From positions 1-54,657 of the forward strand of contig JALKBU010000256.1 of the NCBI GenBank assembly GCA_023091735.1: 54,657 bases of DNA, read 5' to 3'. The DNA is from Trichomonas tenax (Eukaryota; Parabasalia; Trichomonadida; Trichomonadidae). A program made the translations under genes and the position numbers. The notes under the pieces are model-generated. The model was given only the letters and a program-made list of their open reading frames with translations. It was not told the origin of the DNA and searched no databases. Every line of letters begins with the position of its first letter. Position 1 is the first letter of the stretch. Shown one piece after another: positions 32,234 through 42,985 of the stretch.

Positions 32234-33677
32234 TTGTTATATTTTACCTTATCATATACGTTGGGGCATCGGGTCTTTTTTCTTATCGTTCGGGCCTTTT
32301 TTCGTAAAATGTAAATTTCCGTACGTTAAGGACCCCATCTTAGTGGAAAGCATGCTCTGAGTGAATTGGATATGGCCAACTTCTAGAACTCACACATGCG
32401 ATAGTGGTTGTATGGGATGAAATGCATTTCATGTCATAAATAGAAATGAAAATATCGATATTTCAAGAAATCATTTCAAATCTTATAGCAATGATTCATA
32501 AATGCAAACGTAGGGGCGATAAAAATCAGGGAATTTATACAAAATTGGAGAAAATAGAAAAGTTGATTACAGATAATATGAAGATTAAAGAATAGGACAT
32601 TGAATCATTTATGTACAGCTTCTTCCCATTTGATTGTTATAATTGATGTATATTGTATTTATGATATATAATTTCTTATTGTAAAGAAAAGTGTCAAAAC
32701 ATTTTCTCATTTTCTATATATTTAACTAAATTATCCGACTAAACTTGCGAAATTACTCATAATTGGATATCGATAACGATGGTAAAGAAAATAACATGCA
32801 TTAATCGAGGAATTTTTGAGAAAAAAGTGATTTTAAATTTTTCCACTTAAATCGACTTTATCTCTTGATGTAGTGACTTTTACTTCTTAACCTAAACGTA
32901 ACATGAACCTACATTTTCGTTTTCTATCTAATTATTATAATTATTTCGCATTTTCTTCTTTTTTTTGTAATTTTATATCATAACATTTCGACGAATTTTA
33001 GACATTTCTTATGCTCATCCGTACATCTTAGCATCTTCGTTAACAAAAGACTACAACCGGAAGGTCAGAGAATGGTGTTGTCGGTGACGACCTCATCTCC
33101 GCTATGCTTGTCGAAAAACCTTAAAGTGGTGTCGAGAAATATAACGGTGTTTGATGGTGGATATCTCATTTTTTTGTGTACTTTTATGCTTTTCGAGATA
33201 AAATAATTTGATCTGGAATGTTTTAATTCGACAAATATGTTTTATTATATATTATGGTGCTATATACAACATAATATTGGATCTCACAAATTTTGAAGGT
33301 GGCGAGAAACCGTTCAACCACCCTTCAAATTTTGAAGGTGGAAAAACCGCGCCCAGCCACCAAAGAAAATTAACGATAGCACTCCACTATTCAATTTTCC
33401 CCTTTAAAGGGGAAATTTGGTGTAAGCTCCTCATATCCTATATGTAATAAAATATTCATCATCACATGGATAATAATTTTTATCATAATTACTGATATTA
33501 TTGTACTAGTATAATAATCAAATAAAATTAAATTTATCAAGTTTTCCATAACTCTAAAAATATTCCGTTCTAATATATGATATAATCATTATTTTGATAG
33601 AAATAGTATTTTCAAGAATTCAGATAAATTTATTTTACACATTTAATTTTACTCTAAAAGCTTGATAAATTTATCAT
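32234..33677. other. Intergenic, with GC-rich islands
   Basis: No gene called. A GC-rich patch at ~33020-33160 (ACTACAACCGGAAGGTCAGA ... GGTGTCGAGAAA) and a pair of direct repeats containing AAATTTTGAAGGTGG (33287-33302 and 33327-33341), with a CCACCCTTCAAATTTTGAAG near-palindrome, stand out from the AT background. These may be the edge of a decayed mobile element; function unknown. Confidence 0.4.
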
Positions 33678-33832
33678 ATGGATGAAAAGGAAATTCCACA
33701 TTTAAACAATTTAACATTTGCAGACGATAGATTCTGGCAACATAAAATCAATTTCTTAGAGCCAATCAGAGAAATTGCATTAAAGATGCATGCAATTGCA
33801 TCCTCAGAAGTGGATATCGAACGCTTATGATA
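33678..33832 (+). pseudogene. hAT-family transposase C-terminal fragment
   Basis: A 51-codon stretch from ATG 33678 to TGA 33828-33830 reads DDRFWQHKINFLEPIREIA and MHAIASSEVDIERL, which matches the hAT dimerisation (hATC) signature in which an aliphatic-A/P-x-S-S-A/E-x-x-x-E-R motif precedes F-S. The sequence is cut exactly where F-S would follow, at the palindrome 33821-33846. Everything upstream of the catalytic region is missing. Dead fragment. Confidence 0.55.
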
Positions 33833-33846
33833 CGTATCATAAGCGT
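33821..33846. repeat. 26-bp perfect palindrome at a junction
   Basis: ACGCTTATGATAC followed immediately by its exact reverse complement GTATCATAAGCGT. It sits on the boundary between the hAT fragment and the collagen-like gene remnant. Confidence 0.95.
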
Positions 33847-34434
33847 AATAAGCAGCACATGAACCAGCTGTTAAACCAGCATTTATTAAATCCCATATCC
33901 AACCTTTAGCTGAAGCACCATCTTCACCACCTAAACCATCATATCCTTGTGGTCCAGTATCACCCTTATTTCCTTTATCACCTTTTAATTCATCGTAATG
34001 TTTATTTAAATAATCTAATGTTAATAAATCTACATTTGTTTCATCACTTAAAATATTAGATATTACTTTGCCAGATATTTCTATAGGTTTTTGAATTTAA
34101 TTATATTATTAAATTCAAAGTTATTATTTAGTAAACTGATCAAATAAATAATATATGTTAAGGAATTTTTAATGGATTCATCAATTGTACTTTCTTTAAA
34201 TATAATATCAGTATTAGATATAAATGGTACATATACTATTGTTTGCCTTGGATCAAATGTTCTATCTAAATAAATCCTACGCGATGTATTACCATCAGAT
34301 ATTATTAAACTTATATTATCAAAACTTATTCTGTATTTATCAAATACTAAACACTTAGATCTTTCGCTAATATATGAATAAGGAGCAACTGACATTTTAA
34401 AATTAATAAAACATATATTTCTATTTGAAATCAA
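33826..34434 (-). pseudogene. Collagen-like protein remnant, possibly from a Maverick/Polinton-type element
   Basis: Minus-strand reading starts with MSVAPYSYISERSKCLVFDK (ATG at ~34395) and runs to a TAG at ~34083; a frameshift in the A-run near 34085-34095 then leads into a second frame with ISGKVISNILSDETNVDLL, a short collagen-type Gly-X-Y run (GDKGNKGDTGPQGYDG) and a WIWDLINAGLTAGSCAAYYA hydrophobic end that runs into the palindrome. The AT-extreme codon use differs from the flanking genes. Collagen-like structural genes of this sort occur in large virus-like transposons of trichomonads; that origin is an inference. Broken by one frameshift and truncated at the 3' end. Confidence 0.45.
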
Positions 34435-34613
34435 CAGATCCAGTAAATTACAATAAGATTAATATTAACACAGAAATACCATTATATGATATTGAGAATA
34501 TTATGATACATATTAAAAACGTTTCTTTCAATTCAATTATAATATTATGTGATGAAAACGATTACATAAAAATATAAACATCTTATAGATATAAAACTTA
34601 TTATTTTACAACT

Positions 34614-35150
34614 ATGACATCATTAGATTTGATATCTATACCACAATACTTACAACAAGTAGTATTTAGAGATGAAATTACAGTGAATTATAAAGATGAT
34701 ACGACATTAATATTATCTGGAGATATTATAAATATATTAGATTGTTCTCAAGAGCTAAATTAATATTAGGATTATATAATACGTCATTACCACTATTAGC
34801 AAAAGATAATATTATAACAATACCATCAAGTCTAATTATTAATTATGATAATAACTTATTTATTAAATCTAATATAACTAATGAAAAGAAATTAGAATAT
34901 ATATCTTTAATTTATAACATTAAAGAATTCATATTACCATTTGTACCTATTATTAGTAAAACACCAGGAAACTATATCAAAATAAAACCTTATGAATTAA
35001 ATAATTTAGAATTAACATTAGTAGACGAATTTGATAAACCTATAGAAATTAAATCACCTATAAGTATTGTATTGGAAGTAATATATGAAAAATCATTACT
35101 TGAAGATATGCTTGCGTACGAAAGCAAATTGGAAATCCTTTGTAATTTCA
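34614..35150 (+). pseudogene. Broken AT-rich ORF of the same element type
   Basis: From ATG 34614 the frame gives MTSLDLISIPQYLQQVVFRD and ILSGDIINILDCSQE, shifts near 34750, and continues in the frame 34742-35269 through LVDEFDKPIEIKSPISIVLE to about 35110. Beyond that the codon use and composition change and the frame looks like non-element DNA. Beta-rich, no domain recognised. Its codon use (heavy ATA, TTA, AAT) equals that of the collagen-like remnant on the other strand, so both probably belonged to one inserted element, perhaps a Maverick-like one. Confidence 0.4.
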
Positions 35151-35269
35151 ATATATTCCAATGCATTTTTGAGAATTTTCATTTATTCTTTATTTTTTCT
35201 TTGTTAATTAATAAATACATTCATATTGCTGTCTTCTCCTCAAATTTTTGCTTGACAAAAAAGTGCTAA

Positions 35270-36312
35270 GAATTTTGAATGCAAAAAAAAGGATCGTGAG
35301 GAGTTTTCAATTTTCATTTGAAGGTGTCTCAATTTTTGTGTTCTCTCACGCTTCTATTTTTATGATCACTATACGTTCATATTATATGTAAATTTTCTTA
35401 TTATTGTTACTCATATATATATTTAACATGTTATATAAATACATGTTATATTTACCATCCTAAACACCTTACTTCACCTTTTACAAACTATCTCTATTTC
35501 ATTTTTAAAATAAAATCAATCTTTAATACAAATCACCATTTTCTTTTTAAGTTATTGACTTGCAATTAAAAATATATACTAAACTCATACAGTGAATCAT
35601 ATAATCATATAAGTGATTAGCTCAACAGTTAAATTTCTTTGAATTTTGAATTTGTTTTATTTAAAATGGGTATTTTTTGCCGAAATACTCTAAATATAAG
35701 AATATTTGCCTATTGTTAACACCTAAAATAGTGGAAAAACAGTTCAAATGCTTAAATATAATCAATCTCATCAAAGATCATTTTCTCATGTGCAGGTGTT
35801 CATTCCAAGTTAAAGACAGGGGAAACTATATCGCTGTCTCCATAATGGCAGTATTTGAGAGGTGGTAAAACAATGTTTGAATGAACTTGTAGAAAAATTT
35901 GCAAGAAGAGGATTAGAAAGGTTATTTTATCACAAATTTCCTTCTATGATCCAAAAACAGATAATCCTATACATACATCATCTGCTTCTTGATGCGGTGC
36001 AATATTCAATCATTTCGATAAACACTGAAAATTGTAAACTGAAAATAATTCATCCAAGAATTTATATCGTAAAGAACAACTAAATCAGGGCCTCATTGAG
36101 GTGATGACAGTGTATCAAAGGATTTTGTCAATGTTAAGGAATATTATTCCAAATTACGCAAAAATGCATCATAAGGAAAAGTCAAATTGAAGGGCCGATC
36201 ATTTGACATCTGGCTTCATTACAGCTACAAAACAGTCCCCAAACACGCATACATTTTATGATGCGATTCATCATCATTTTTTCCTTCAAAAATAAAATAA
36301 TTCTTTCAAAGT
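35270..36312. other. Intergenic
   Basis: AT-rich. Adjacent small ORFs at 35677-35868 and 35862-36083 overlap but have no recognisable family and were left uncalled; they might be decayed transposon DNA. Confidence 0.4.
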
Positions 36313-36326
36313 TCATTTTTTTTGAG
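36313..36326 (+). promoter_or_regulatory. Initiator-like motif before the 36327 gene
   Basis: TCATTTTTTTT, with its A 12 nt before the ATG at 36327. Same motif and spacing as before the kinase at 31040. Confidence 0.5.
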
Positions 36327-37088
36327 ATGTCGCAGTTCTGGACTTATTACAAGACTCACAAGCTCATCAAAATCAAGCCTTGCATACCAAAGCCTCATAT
36401 GGAGAGGCCCACACAAGCAGTTCAGGAGAATACAAATAATCAAAGTGAATTCCACAAGAATGCCAAAAGTCAACCTGCAAATGAAATCAAGAGAGACGAA
36501 AATTACCATAAACAGCAGAAAACACAGTTCAATTTGATTGTTGCATCGCTATTTTTAATCATCACAGGTATTCCATTAGCGTTCTTATCAACACAGATTA
36601 TTTCAAAAAGTTTTAGTCTTATACTTAAATTATCTTCCATAATAGTTCCCGTTGCCGCATTACTTTTTGTGATAATTTGGAATCGCTCTTTGTTGATGAT
36701 CGCTTTTCTATTTTACCTTTATATTTCGGTTCTATTCTTTATTCAGGGCTTTGGATTACTAATACAATCGGATTTTACTAAATCAGAACAAATTTACTCA
36801 TCCGATCCTTCAAGTTTCATGAATAAGCACAATTGCCAGTGCTGGAATGATTACAGTTCAGGTTGCAATGTATCCTCCGAAGTGTACACTTGCGAAGAAA
36901 GAATTAGAACATATTTATTTGAATCATTCATCGAACTTGCAATAGGATTGTCAATGCTCATGAATTGTTTTTATTTGTGTATTGTTGCATGCACAATCAA
37001 CAAAGGAATCATTACAGAAAAAGATGAAGATATCTCAAGTCAGACTGATCCTACAGTTGTAGCACAATCTCAATCAGATACAGTATAG
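36327..37088 (+). CDS. Four-transmembrane protein, tetraspanin-like
   Basis: 253 residues from ATG 36327, chosen over the upstream in-frame ATG 36258 because it follows the initiator motif. After a hydrophilic N-terminus of ~65 residues come four hydrophobic segments: about 68-90, 98-116, 119-143 and 203-225. A ~60-residue loop between segments 3 and 4 holds CQCWNDYSSGC and TCEERI, i.e. four cysteines, as in the large extracellular loop of tetraspanins, but the hallmark CCG is absent. Trichomonads have many tetraspanins on the surface and exosomes. Call is by topology; an unrelated four-TM protein is possible. Confidence 0.6.
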   Translation: MSQFWTYYKTHKLIKIKPCIPKPHMERPTQAVQENTNNQSEFHKNAKSQPANEIKRDENYHKQQKTQFNLIVASLFLIITGIPLAFLSTQIISKSFSLILKLSSIIVPVAALLFVIIWNRSLLMIAFLFYLYISVLFFIQGFGLLIQSDFTKSEQIYSSDPSSFMNKHNCQCWNDYSSGCNVSSEVYTCEERIRTYLFESFIELAIGLSMLMNCFYLCIVACTINKGIITEKDEDISSQTDPTVVAQSQSDTV

Positions 37089-37461
37089 GAACTATAACAT
37101 ATTGCGCTTAGTTATTTGTTTGTATATATTATTTTTGTTTGTAAATTTCGATTGTTTAATACCTTGATTTTTATTTCTATTTTCACGAATTATAACTCAA
37201 TAACTAATGATTATTTTATAATTTTATCTTAATTATATTATTATATATAGTGATCTATTATGGTGTTATGTTTATTAAGCTTAAAATTGATTGAATATCT
37301 TAGCATTTTCTATTTTTTCATTCCTTATAAAGAATCATTTCAAAAAAAAAAAGTTTTTGCTTTGTTTTAAAGAGATTTGGGTGTTATAATATGATACTTT
37401 ACATGCTAATAAAACAAGTTCTTATGTAATTATGTATAGAAAATATTTATAACATTGTATA

Positions 37462-38580
37462 TTAGAACAGATCGAATCCGAATGGATTTCCGATTTGTAA
37501 CTGGATTGCAATGAATGTTTGTGAAGATTGGATGCAGACTCCATTGAGGAGGACAGCAATGAAGAATGTTGCATCTTTGCCGCTGATGTAGCAATTGATG
37601 ATATACATCAGAAGCAAAGTTTGAGCAATAGGAAGAACGCACATTCCAAATGTGAGAGGGCCAAGCGAACGGATGAGTGTTTTGAGCTTTGGCGCTTCTT
37701 TGGTTTTAGAAACTCTGAAGAATGGAAGCAAAAGCTGAATTAATTGGAATTGAAGCATTTTCTTTGTTACGAAGAAATTCAATAAGCAAAACACCGCTGT
37801 TGAAACAAGAGTGAAGAGGACAGCTGAATGGAAGTCTTTGAGCCATGCAATCACGAAAAATGAAATTAATGTGATAAGATTCATGTATTGCCATATATAG
37901 ATGATTGTTGTTGTGAATTTGGAGTATAAAGACAAAAGAATCGAACGGAATCCTGAGTAATTAACAAGATCAAGCGACGGATGAATATAATTATAGTAAT
38001 TTCGTCCAGAAATAATACCAGCAGGTGAAAAGAGGAATGTTTCGAAGAAGGACAGAATGCCAAATTCGATGTAATCTTGCTTCGACATTTTACCAAAATC
38101 GTAGAAATTCGTTAAATACAAAAACGCCGGGAAAGAAAGAGACATGAGAATATAGAGAATCGGATAGAATGAGAAATATTTCCTTTCGATGTTAAACAAT
38201 TTGATGCAAGGAATTGCAAGGAGAATCATTGTAAGATAAAATAGAGTTGTATCTGGTTCGATGAATTCGTATTTGTAGATGTGGTAAATCAGGTATAAAA
38301 AGAAATATAAACCGGGGAGACCTAATAAGAAAAAGAAATCTTGCACCAACGGAATTTTCACGAGTTGGAATGCATTGAGTGTAAAAACTTTCTGCGAATT
38401 GTTGTCGGATGGCTTCGTCGTATCGTGCAAATCTTGTGCATCAAAAATCGGAGTTTTGAGAACGCTGAAGCACTTCAGTTTGTGGAAGAAAAGAACGCCG
38501 GGGCCGAGCGTCATTTTCCACGAAATGAGAAGAAGAAGCGCGTGAGGAATAAAGTGGACGACTAAAGAAAGATCTATCAT
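37462..38580 (-). CDS. Polytopic membrane protein, family not recognised
   Basis: 372 residues, ATG at 38580. At least eight hydrophobic segments can be seen (for example around 5-22, 83-104, 113-128, 138-158, 218-246, 250-270, 305-330 and 335-355). The GPLTFGMCVLPIAQ segment near the end is faintly like the choline-transporter-like (SLC44) pattern GSLAFGSLI, but I cannot support that assignment. Probably an integral protein of an internal or plasma membrane. TCAAAAAATA lies ~20 nt before the ATG as a possible initiator. No neighbours suggest a role. Confidence 0.7.
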   Translation of the reverse strand: MIDLSLVVHFIPHALLLLISWKMTLGPGVLFFHKLKCFSVLKTPIFDAQDLHDTTKPSDNNSQKVFTLNAFQLVKIPLVQDFFFLLGLPGLYFFLYLIYHIYKYEFIEPDTTLFYLTMILLAIPCIKLFNIERKYFSFYPILYILMSLSFPAFLYLTNFYDFGKMSKQDYIEFGILSFFETFLFSPAGIISGRNYYNYIHPSLDLVNYSGFRSILLSLYSKFTTTIIYIWQYMNLITLISFFVIAWLKDFHSAVLFTLVSTAVFCLLNFFVTKKMLQFQLIQLLLPFFRVSKTKEAPKLKTLIRSLGPLTFGMCVLPIAQTLLLMYIINCYISGKDATFFIAVLLNGVCIQSSQTFIAIQLQIGNPFGFDLF

Positions 38581-39408
38581 TATAAATTTTATATTTTTTG
38601 AAGATAGAAGTGTCAGAAATCATCACTTTTACATTTTGACATTTTGCCAAGTAAATAATGTTTATTGACAAATTCTTTTAGTTAATTATTTTGCTTCTGG
38701 GGATAGTGTTATGAGATTTTTCTAAATATATTTTATAAGTACTATTAATATAGTATTTAAATTCAAAATAATTCATTTTCAAAGATTGATTTTTTTAGCA
38801 CACTAAATTTTCCAACATTTGAATAGCGATACACCCTGCATAAAATTATTCCCCTGTTTTATAAAGACCCTAATTTACGAACCAACCCCTATACAATTCA
38901 TCTATCATAATACTTATCATCCAAGTATCACCTTATGTCAGACATCCATGGTTATCATATTATTTTGGATTTTAGCCCAAATTATAATTATAATTTATAA
39001 ATTTGGTGTTTTCCAAATATAGTGATTATCAACATTTTTACTATGCATTCACATTCGCTATGCATTATATAGAACAGTCCATTTGTTCTTTGTTGTAAAA
39101 AAAACTATTATTTCATTTTCGCCTTATCAACATAATACACACAGAGTATATATCCACTGCAATACTCGATTTTTTTTTTGATATTTTGAGTGTCCACAAT
39201 ACATCCAAAACGTGTCACTTTTCCTTCTTGAGGAACATATAATAGAATGTGTATTGAATTGATGAACAAAAACATATACTAGAGCAACTAAGTTATGACA
39301 TGAATTTTGTTATATCATAAGATATTATTTCGCTTATTTTTTTATTATGAAAAAGTTCTAATATTAGTGAATTTTATCAAATAGAAAATAATACTAAAAA
39401 TATAAAAA
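38581..39408. other. Intergenic
   Basis: AT-rich flank between two minus-strand genes; the ORF at 38819-39022 has no supporting features. Confidence 0.5.
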
Positions 39409-42400
39409 TCAAACAGTGTTAACTAAGGGACGAAGACTTCTTGGAGGTTGACAGTTTGCATTTTGACCTAGCGCTAATCCATTCAATCTACGTACGAATA
39501 CCATGCAGATCATCAATGGACGAATGGAATCAACTTTCTCACGCTTTCCGCGTCTGTTCAAGTCGCCTCTAAACTTAAGAGCCAAGCTCTTGCAATATCT
39601 GAGAATTTCGATCTTTCTGAGGGTCTGGTTCTCTCCAGCAATAGACAAAACAGCATCTTCAAGACCACGCTTTGCCTCCGCAGCATTGATTGAAGAAGGA
39701 TCGACTCTGACAACAGATGAGAATAAGAATCTTGCCCACTTTTGCCACTCTGCGTTTGAACGTGAAGAATCCATGAATTTCTGCTTTTCGCGTTCAGCTT
39801 GTGTTGCTCTGTCTTCTGCAAGTTTGAGATCCTTAACCGCATCTTCCTTAAGCTTGTTGGCGTTAGAAAGTTCTTCAGCAATTTGAGAGAAGCTAACAAA
39901 CAATGTTTCGGATGGTTTCAGTTTAAGTTGTTTTCTCAAGTTGACAGCATCATTGAGAATAGCTGCTTCTTCGCTACTATTCTTTTCTTCAATGGCTGCA
40001 AGAGCCAGTGATGATGCATCATCGATTGTGACTCGTTTAGGAACTTCTTTGCCAAGCAAAGTTGCAATCTGTGAGAAAATATTTGTGAATTTATCGATTG
40101 TTGTCTGGAATTCATTGTTCATTTGAGCAACTTTAGCTTTCTGTTGTTGAACTAATATTGACTTCCTGTCTTCGAATTCTGTCTTGAGATTAGTAATTGC
40201 ATCATTAGCAGCCGTGAGTTTGAGTTTTAGTGTTCTTTCCGATGCAGAAACTTTTGCAAGTTTCATTTCCAAATCCTTCTTTAGTGGAGTAAATTCATCG
40301 ATAGACTTCTTTGATTCTTCAAGTTCTCTCCTTGCATCATTGAGTTTCTTTAAAAGATCCTCAACAGCAGTGACATATTTCGTTGTAAGTTCTTGGTTCT
40401 TAGTTCTGATGTCATCGATATTTGTTGTTGTTTGATTTTGTAATTCAACTAATCTCTGTTTGTAGAACTTCTTTCTTTCAACTTGATGTTCAAGTCTGTC
40501 ATTCAAGCTGTTGAGTGCTTTGTCCATTTGATCAACTGTTGACTTAAGTTCAGCAATTTCTTCGTTGTTTTCGTCTTGTGTCTGTTTGAACTTTTGTTTA
40601 ACATCATTAAGTTCATTTTCGAGGAGTTCGTTCTCCTTTTCAAGATTATCATGAGATTCTTTGATTGTGTTGTTTTCTGTTTCGTGATCATCATTTATTT
40701 GTTCAATTTCAGCGTGAAGATCTTGAATTTCTTTATCTTTCGCTTTGAGAGCCAAATTCAATTTCTTGATGTCACTCTTTGTTTCATCTCTGATTTCGTT
40801 GATCTGTGATTGAATGTCATCAACCATGTTGTTTGCTTTGTCTGTAAATTCCTTCCTTTCGCCTTCGAACTTCTCTTGAATTGCAATGATCTGTTGTTTG
40901 AGTTCTTGGGTCTTATTTTCTCTTTGTTTGAGTTCGAAGTTGTGTGTTTGCTGTGTTCTTTCGACATCTTCTCTGACATGATTTACAAACTCTGCGAATA
41001 AGTCTTCGATATTGTTGGAATCTGAGTTCGTGAACTTGCGGAGATTTGTTGCAATCGCAAGATTTTGACGTTCGTATTCTCTTGATTTTGCAACGAAATC
41101 TTGATTCTTTTCAGCGAAATAACTCATCTCTGCCTTCTGTTTGTGGCTTCTAAGCTGCTCATTCTGGTCCATCAGCATCTTGTTCATCTGCATTATGCCA
41201 CACAAAAGGCTGCGCAACTCGATAAATGGAGAAGCGTTTGCATTCTTTTGCCCAATGAAATCATAGAAAACATTTGCAACATCTTCGGGCTGTAAATCGT
41301 CTTTGAACAAATCAGGACATGTTTCTTGGATGTAGCTTGTGTTCTCTGTATCAATGAAGCACTGAATTCGAGCGCATTGTGTTAAAACAGCTTTTCTATC
41401 ATCATCGGCCATAACTTGTGTTCTTGCACATTTCTTGACGAGATCTATGGCACCACGTAATTGGGCGATTGTGGCGATATGTCTCCTCGCGAGATCTTTC
41501 GATGATGGGTTTTCGTTTGTCTTCGAATGAACAATTTCATTTTGTTCACATCGATAAGCATAAATTGCATATACCAATTTGTCAACCATCGTTTCCTTTG
41601 TGTCTTTTTCAAAGTCAATATTTGTTTTAATTGAAGATGGAAGAGATTTCAAGTTTTTATCGATACATTGACGCCATTTGATGGATTCTGTCTCTTTGTA
41701 TTGCTCAAATTCAGCATTTTTGTCGATTAATTGCTTTTGGAGATTCACTTTAACATTCTGCAATGAATTCGAATTTTGGTCGATAATTTGAAGCATATTT
41801 TGGATATTGTAGAACTGAGCGACCATTTTAGAACGCTGTGAAACGAGATTTGAGATTTCTTCCGCTTGTTTTCTAAGCAATTCTTCCATTGAATCGATTG
41901 TTTCTTTAATTTCGGGCGTTTCGAGAACATTCGTTTCCGAATTAGAGTTATCTTGGTTATTTTGTAACGATAACTTCAGTTGTTCGATTATTTCTTGATC
42001 TTTCGCAGATTTCAATTTTATCTCTTGAATTAAAGTGTCGAGCTGGGCATTTTCCGCATTTTTACGGTTAAGTTTATCCTCGAGAGCCGCGTATTGGGCC
42101 TTAAGAGCCTTAACTTTGCGTAAAGATGTTAATAATTCTTTCTTAATTTTGGCGCCATTTACGTTTTGTTCGTCTAGAGCCAAATTGAGGTTATTTATCT
42201 CATCGCTGGACTCCTGTAGTTGCTGCTGTAAGCTCTGATTCTCGTTTTTCGCATCGGAAAGCTGTTTTTCGAGCGATTGTATTTGAGATTGCAGTAAATT
42301 AACTTTTGCTTGGTTGAATTTGTCTGTTTCGGGATTATTATTTTGTTTTCTATCTGCTGTCTTCTGCGATTTCAAGTCTTGGTTTAGAATTTCGATAATC

Positions 42401-42510
42401 GATTTCTGATCAGCGACAATGCGTTGATATTTCGCGATCTGCTTCTCAAATTCCGATTTTTGCTTTGACAACTGTTCTTCGTACGCTCGGATTGAATCAA
42501 AGTTACTCAT
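39409..42510 (-). CDS. Large coiled-coil protein
   Basis: 1033 residues, ATG at 42510. Almost continuous heptad-rich coiled coil from residue ~5 to ~300 and again from ~450 to ~850 (Q/E/K/L-rich, e.g. EEISNLVSQRSKM, LKAKDKEIQDLHAEIEQIND). A less repetitive, likely globular segment lies at ~330-450 (RRHIATIAQLRGAIDLVKK ... FIELRSLLCGIMQMN) and a compact C-terminus after ~870 (WQKWARFLFSSVVRV). Such proteins in trichomonads are often labelled 'viral A-type inclusion protein' from coiled-coil similarity only; there is no sign of a viral origin. A structural or tethering role in cytoskeleton or Golgi is plausible but not shown. Confidence 0.88.
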   Translation of the reverse strand: MSNFDSIRAYEEQLSKQKSEFEKQIAKYQRIVADQKSIIEILNQDLKSQKTADRKQNNNPETDKFNQAKVNLLQSQIQSLEKQLSDAKNENQSLQQQLQESSDEINNLNLALDEQNVNGAKIKKELLTSLRKVKALKAQYAALEDKLNRKNAENAQLDTLIQEIKLKSAKDQEIIEQLKLSLQNNQDNSNSETNVLETPEIKETIDSMEELLRKQAEEISNLVSQRSKMVAQFYNIQNMLQIIDQNSNSLQNVKVNLQKQLIDKNAEFEQYKETESIKWRQCIDKNLKSLPSSIKTNIDFEKDTKETMVDKLVYAIYAYRCEQNEIVHSKTNENPSSKDLARRHIATIAQLRGAIDLVKKCARTQVMADDDRKAVLTQCARIQCFIDTENTSYIQETCPDLFKDDLQPEDVANVFYDFIGQKNANASPFIELRSLLCGIMQMNKMLMDQNEQLRSHKQKAEMSYFAEKNQDFVAKSREYERQNLAIATNLRKFTNSDSNNIEDLFAEFVNHVREDVERTQQTHNFELKQRENKTQELKQQIIAIQEKFEGERKEFTDKANNMVDDIQSQINEIRDETKSDIKKLNLALKAKDKEIQDLHAEIEQINDDHETENNTIKESHDNLEKENELLENELNDVKQKFKQTQDENNEEIAELKSTVDQMDKALNSLNDRLEHQVERKKFYKQRLVELQNQTTTNIDDIRTKNQELTTKYVTAVEDLLKKLNDARRELEESKKSIDEFTPLKKDLEMKLAKVSASERTLKLKLTAANDAITNLKTEFEDRKSILVQQQKAKVAQMNNEFQTTIDKFTNIFSQIATLLGKEVPKRVTIDDASSLALAAIEEKNSSEEAAILNDAVNLRKQLKLKPSETLFVSFSQIAEELSNANKLKEDAVKDLKLAEDRATQAEREKQKFMDSSRSNAEWQKWARFLFSSVVRVDPSSINAAEAKRGLEDAVLSIAGENQTLRKIEILRYCKSLALKFRGDLNRRGKREKVDSIRPLMICMVFVRRLNGLALGQNANCQPPRSLRPLVNTV

Positions 42511-42985
42511 TCCGAGAGTTTTTATGTTTTCTAAAAATTTTTCTTAACGTCAAGTTGTGGATTACAATTTTATTCGATATTTAGGATTGACATATAATGT
42601 TTCTAAATGAATTTAAAATATTTTCACAATTTTGTCTTTATTTCATTATCCAACAGACATTTTGCTCCAAAATATCTTTAATTATTTATACATTTGACTA
42701 CTAAATATAGTGACTCAGTAAATTAAAAAGATAAAAAATTATTTCGTAATATCTTTATATTCTGACCTTTAACATCTTAATGATATATTTCTTTTCCATT
42801 AATGTATCAAATTCCAGATCCACAAAACTTCATTATTGAATTAATCAATATTGATTTTAATTCATTAAGTGATTGATATTTGAAACATTCTTTTGTCAAA
42901 AACATATTAGCAAGTAAATTATTACATTGTTATTGATTGTATGATGATCATTTGTTTTCACACTAAATATTTCAAAAACATAATT
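42511..42985. other. Intergenic
   Basis: AT-rich, contains the 5' flank of the coiled-coil gene; nothing else recognised. Confidence 0.5.

Noticed and set aside
35677..36083. Two small overlapping ORFs between the AT-rich element and the tetraspanin-like gene
   Set aside because: No signature could be read; a decayed transposase is conceivable but unsupported.
39503..42238. Many plus- and minus-strand ORFs opposite the coiled-coil gene
   Set aside because: Antisense or off-frame readings of a repetitive coiled-coil coding sequence (long runs of F, S, L) with no family features.
39409..42510. Idea that the coiled-coil protein is viral ('viral A-type inclusion')
   Set aside because: That label rests only on coiled-coil similarity; codon use and context are those of host genes.
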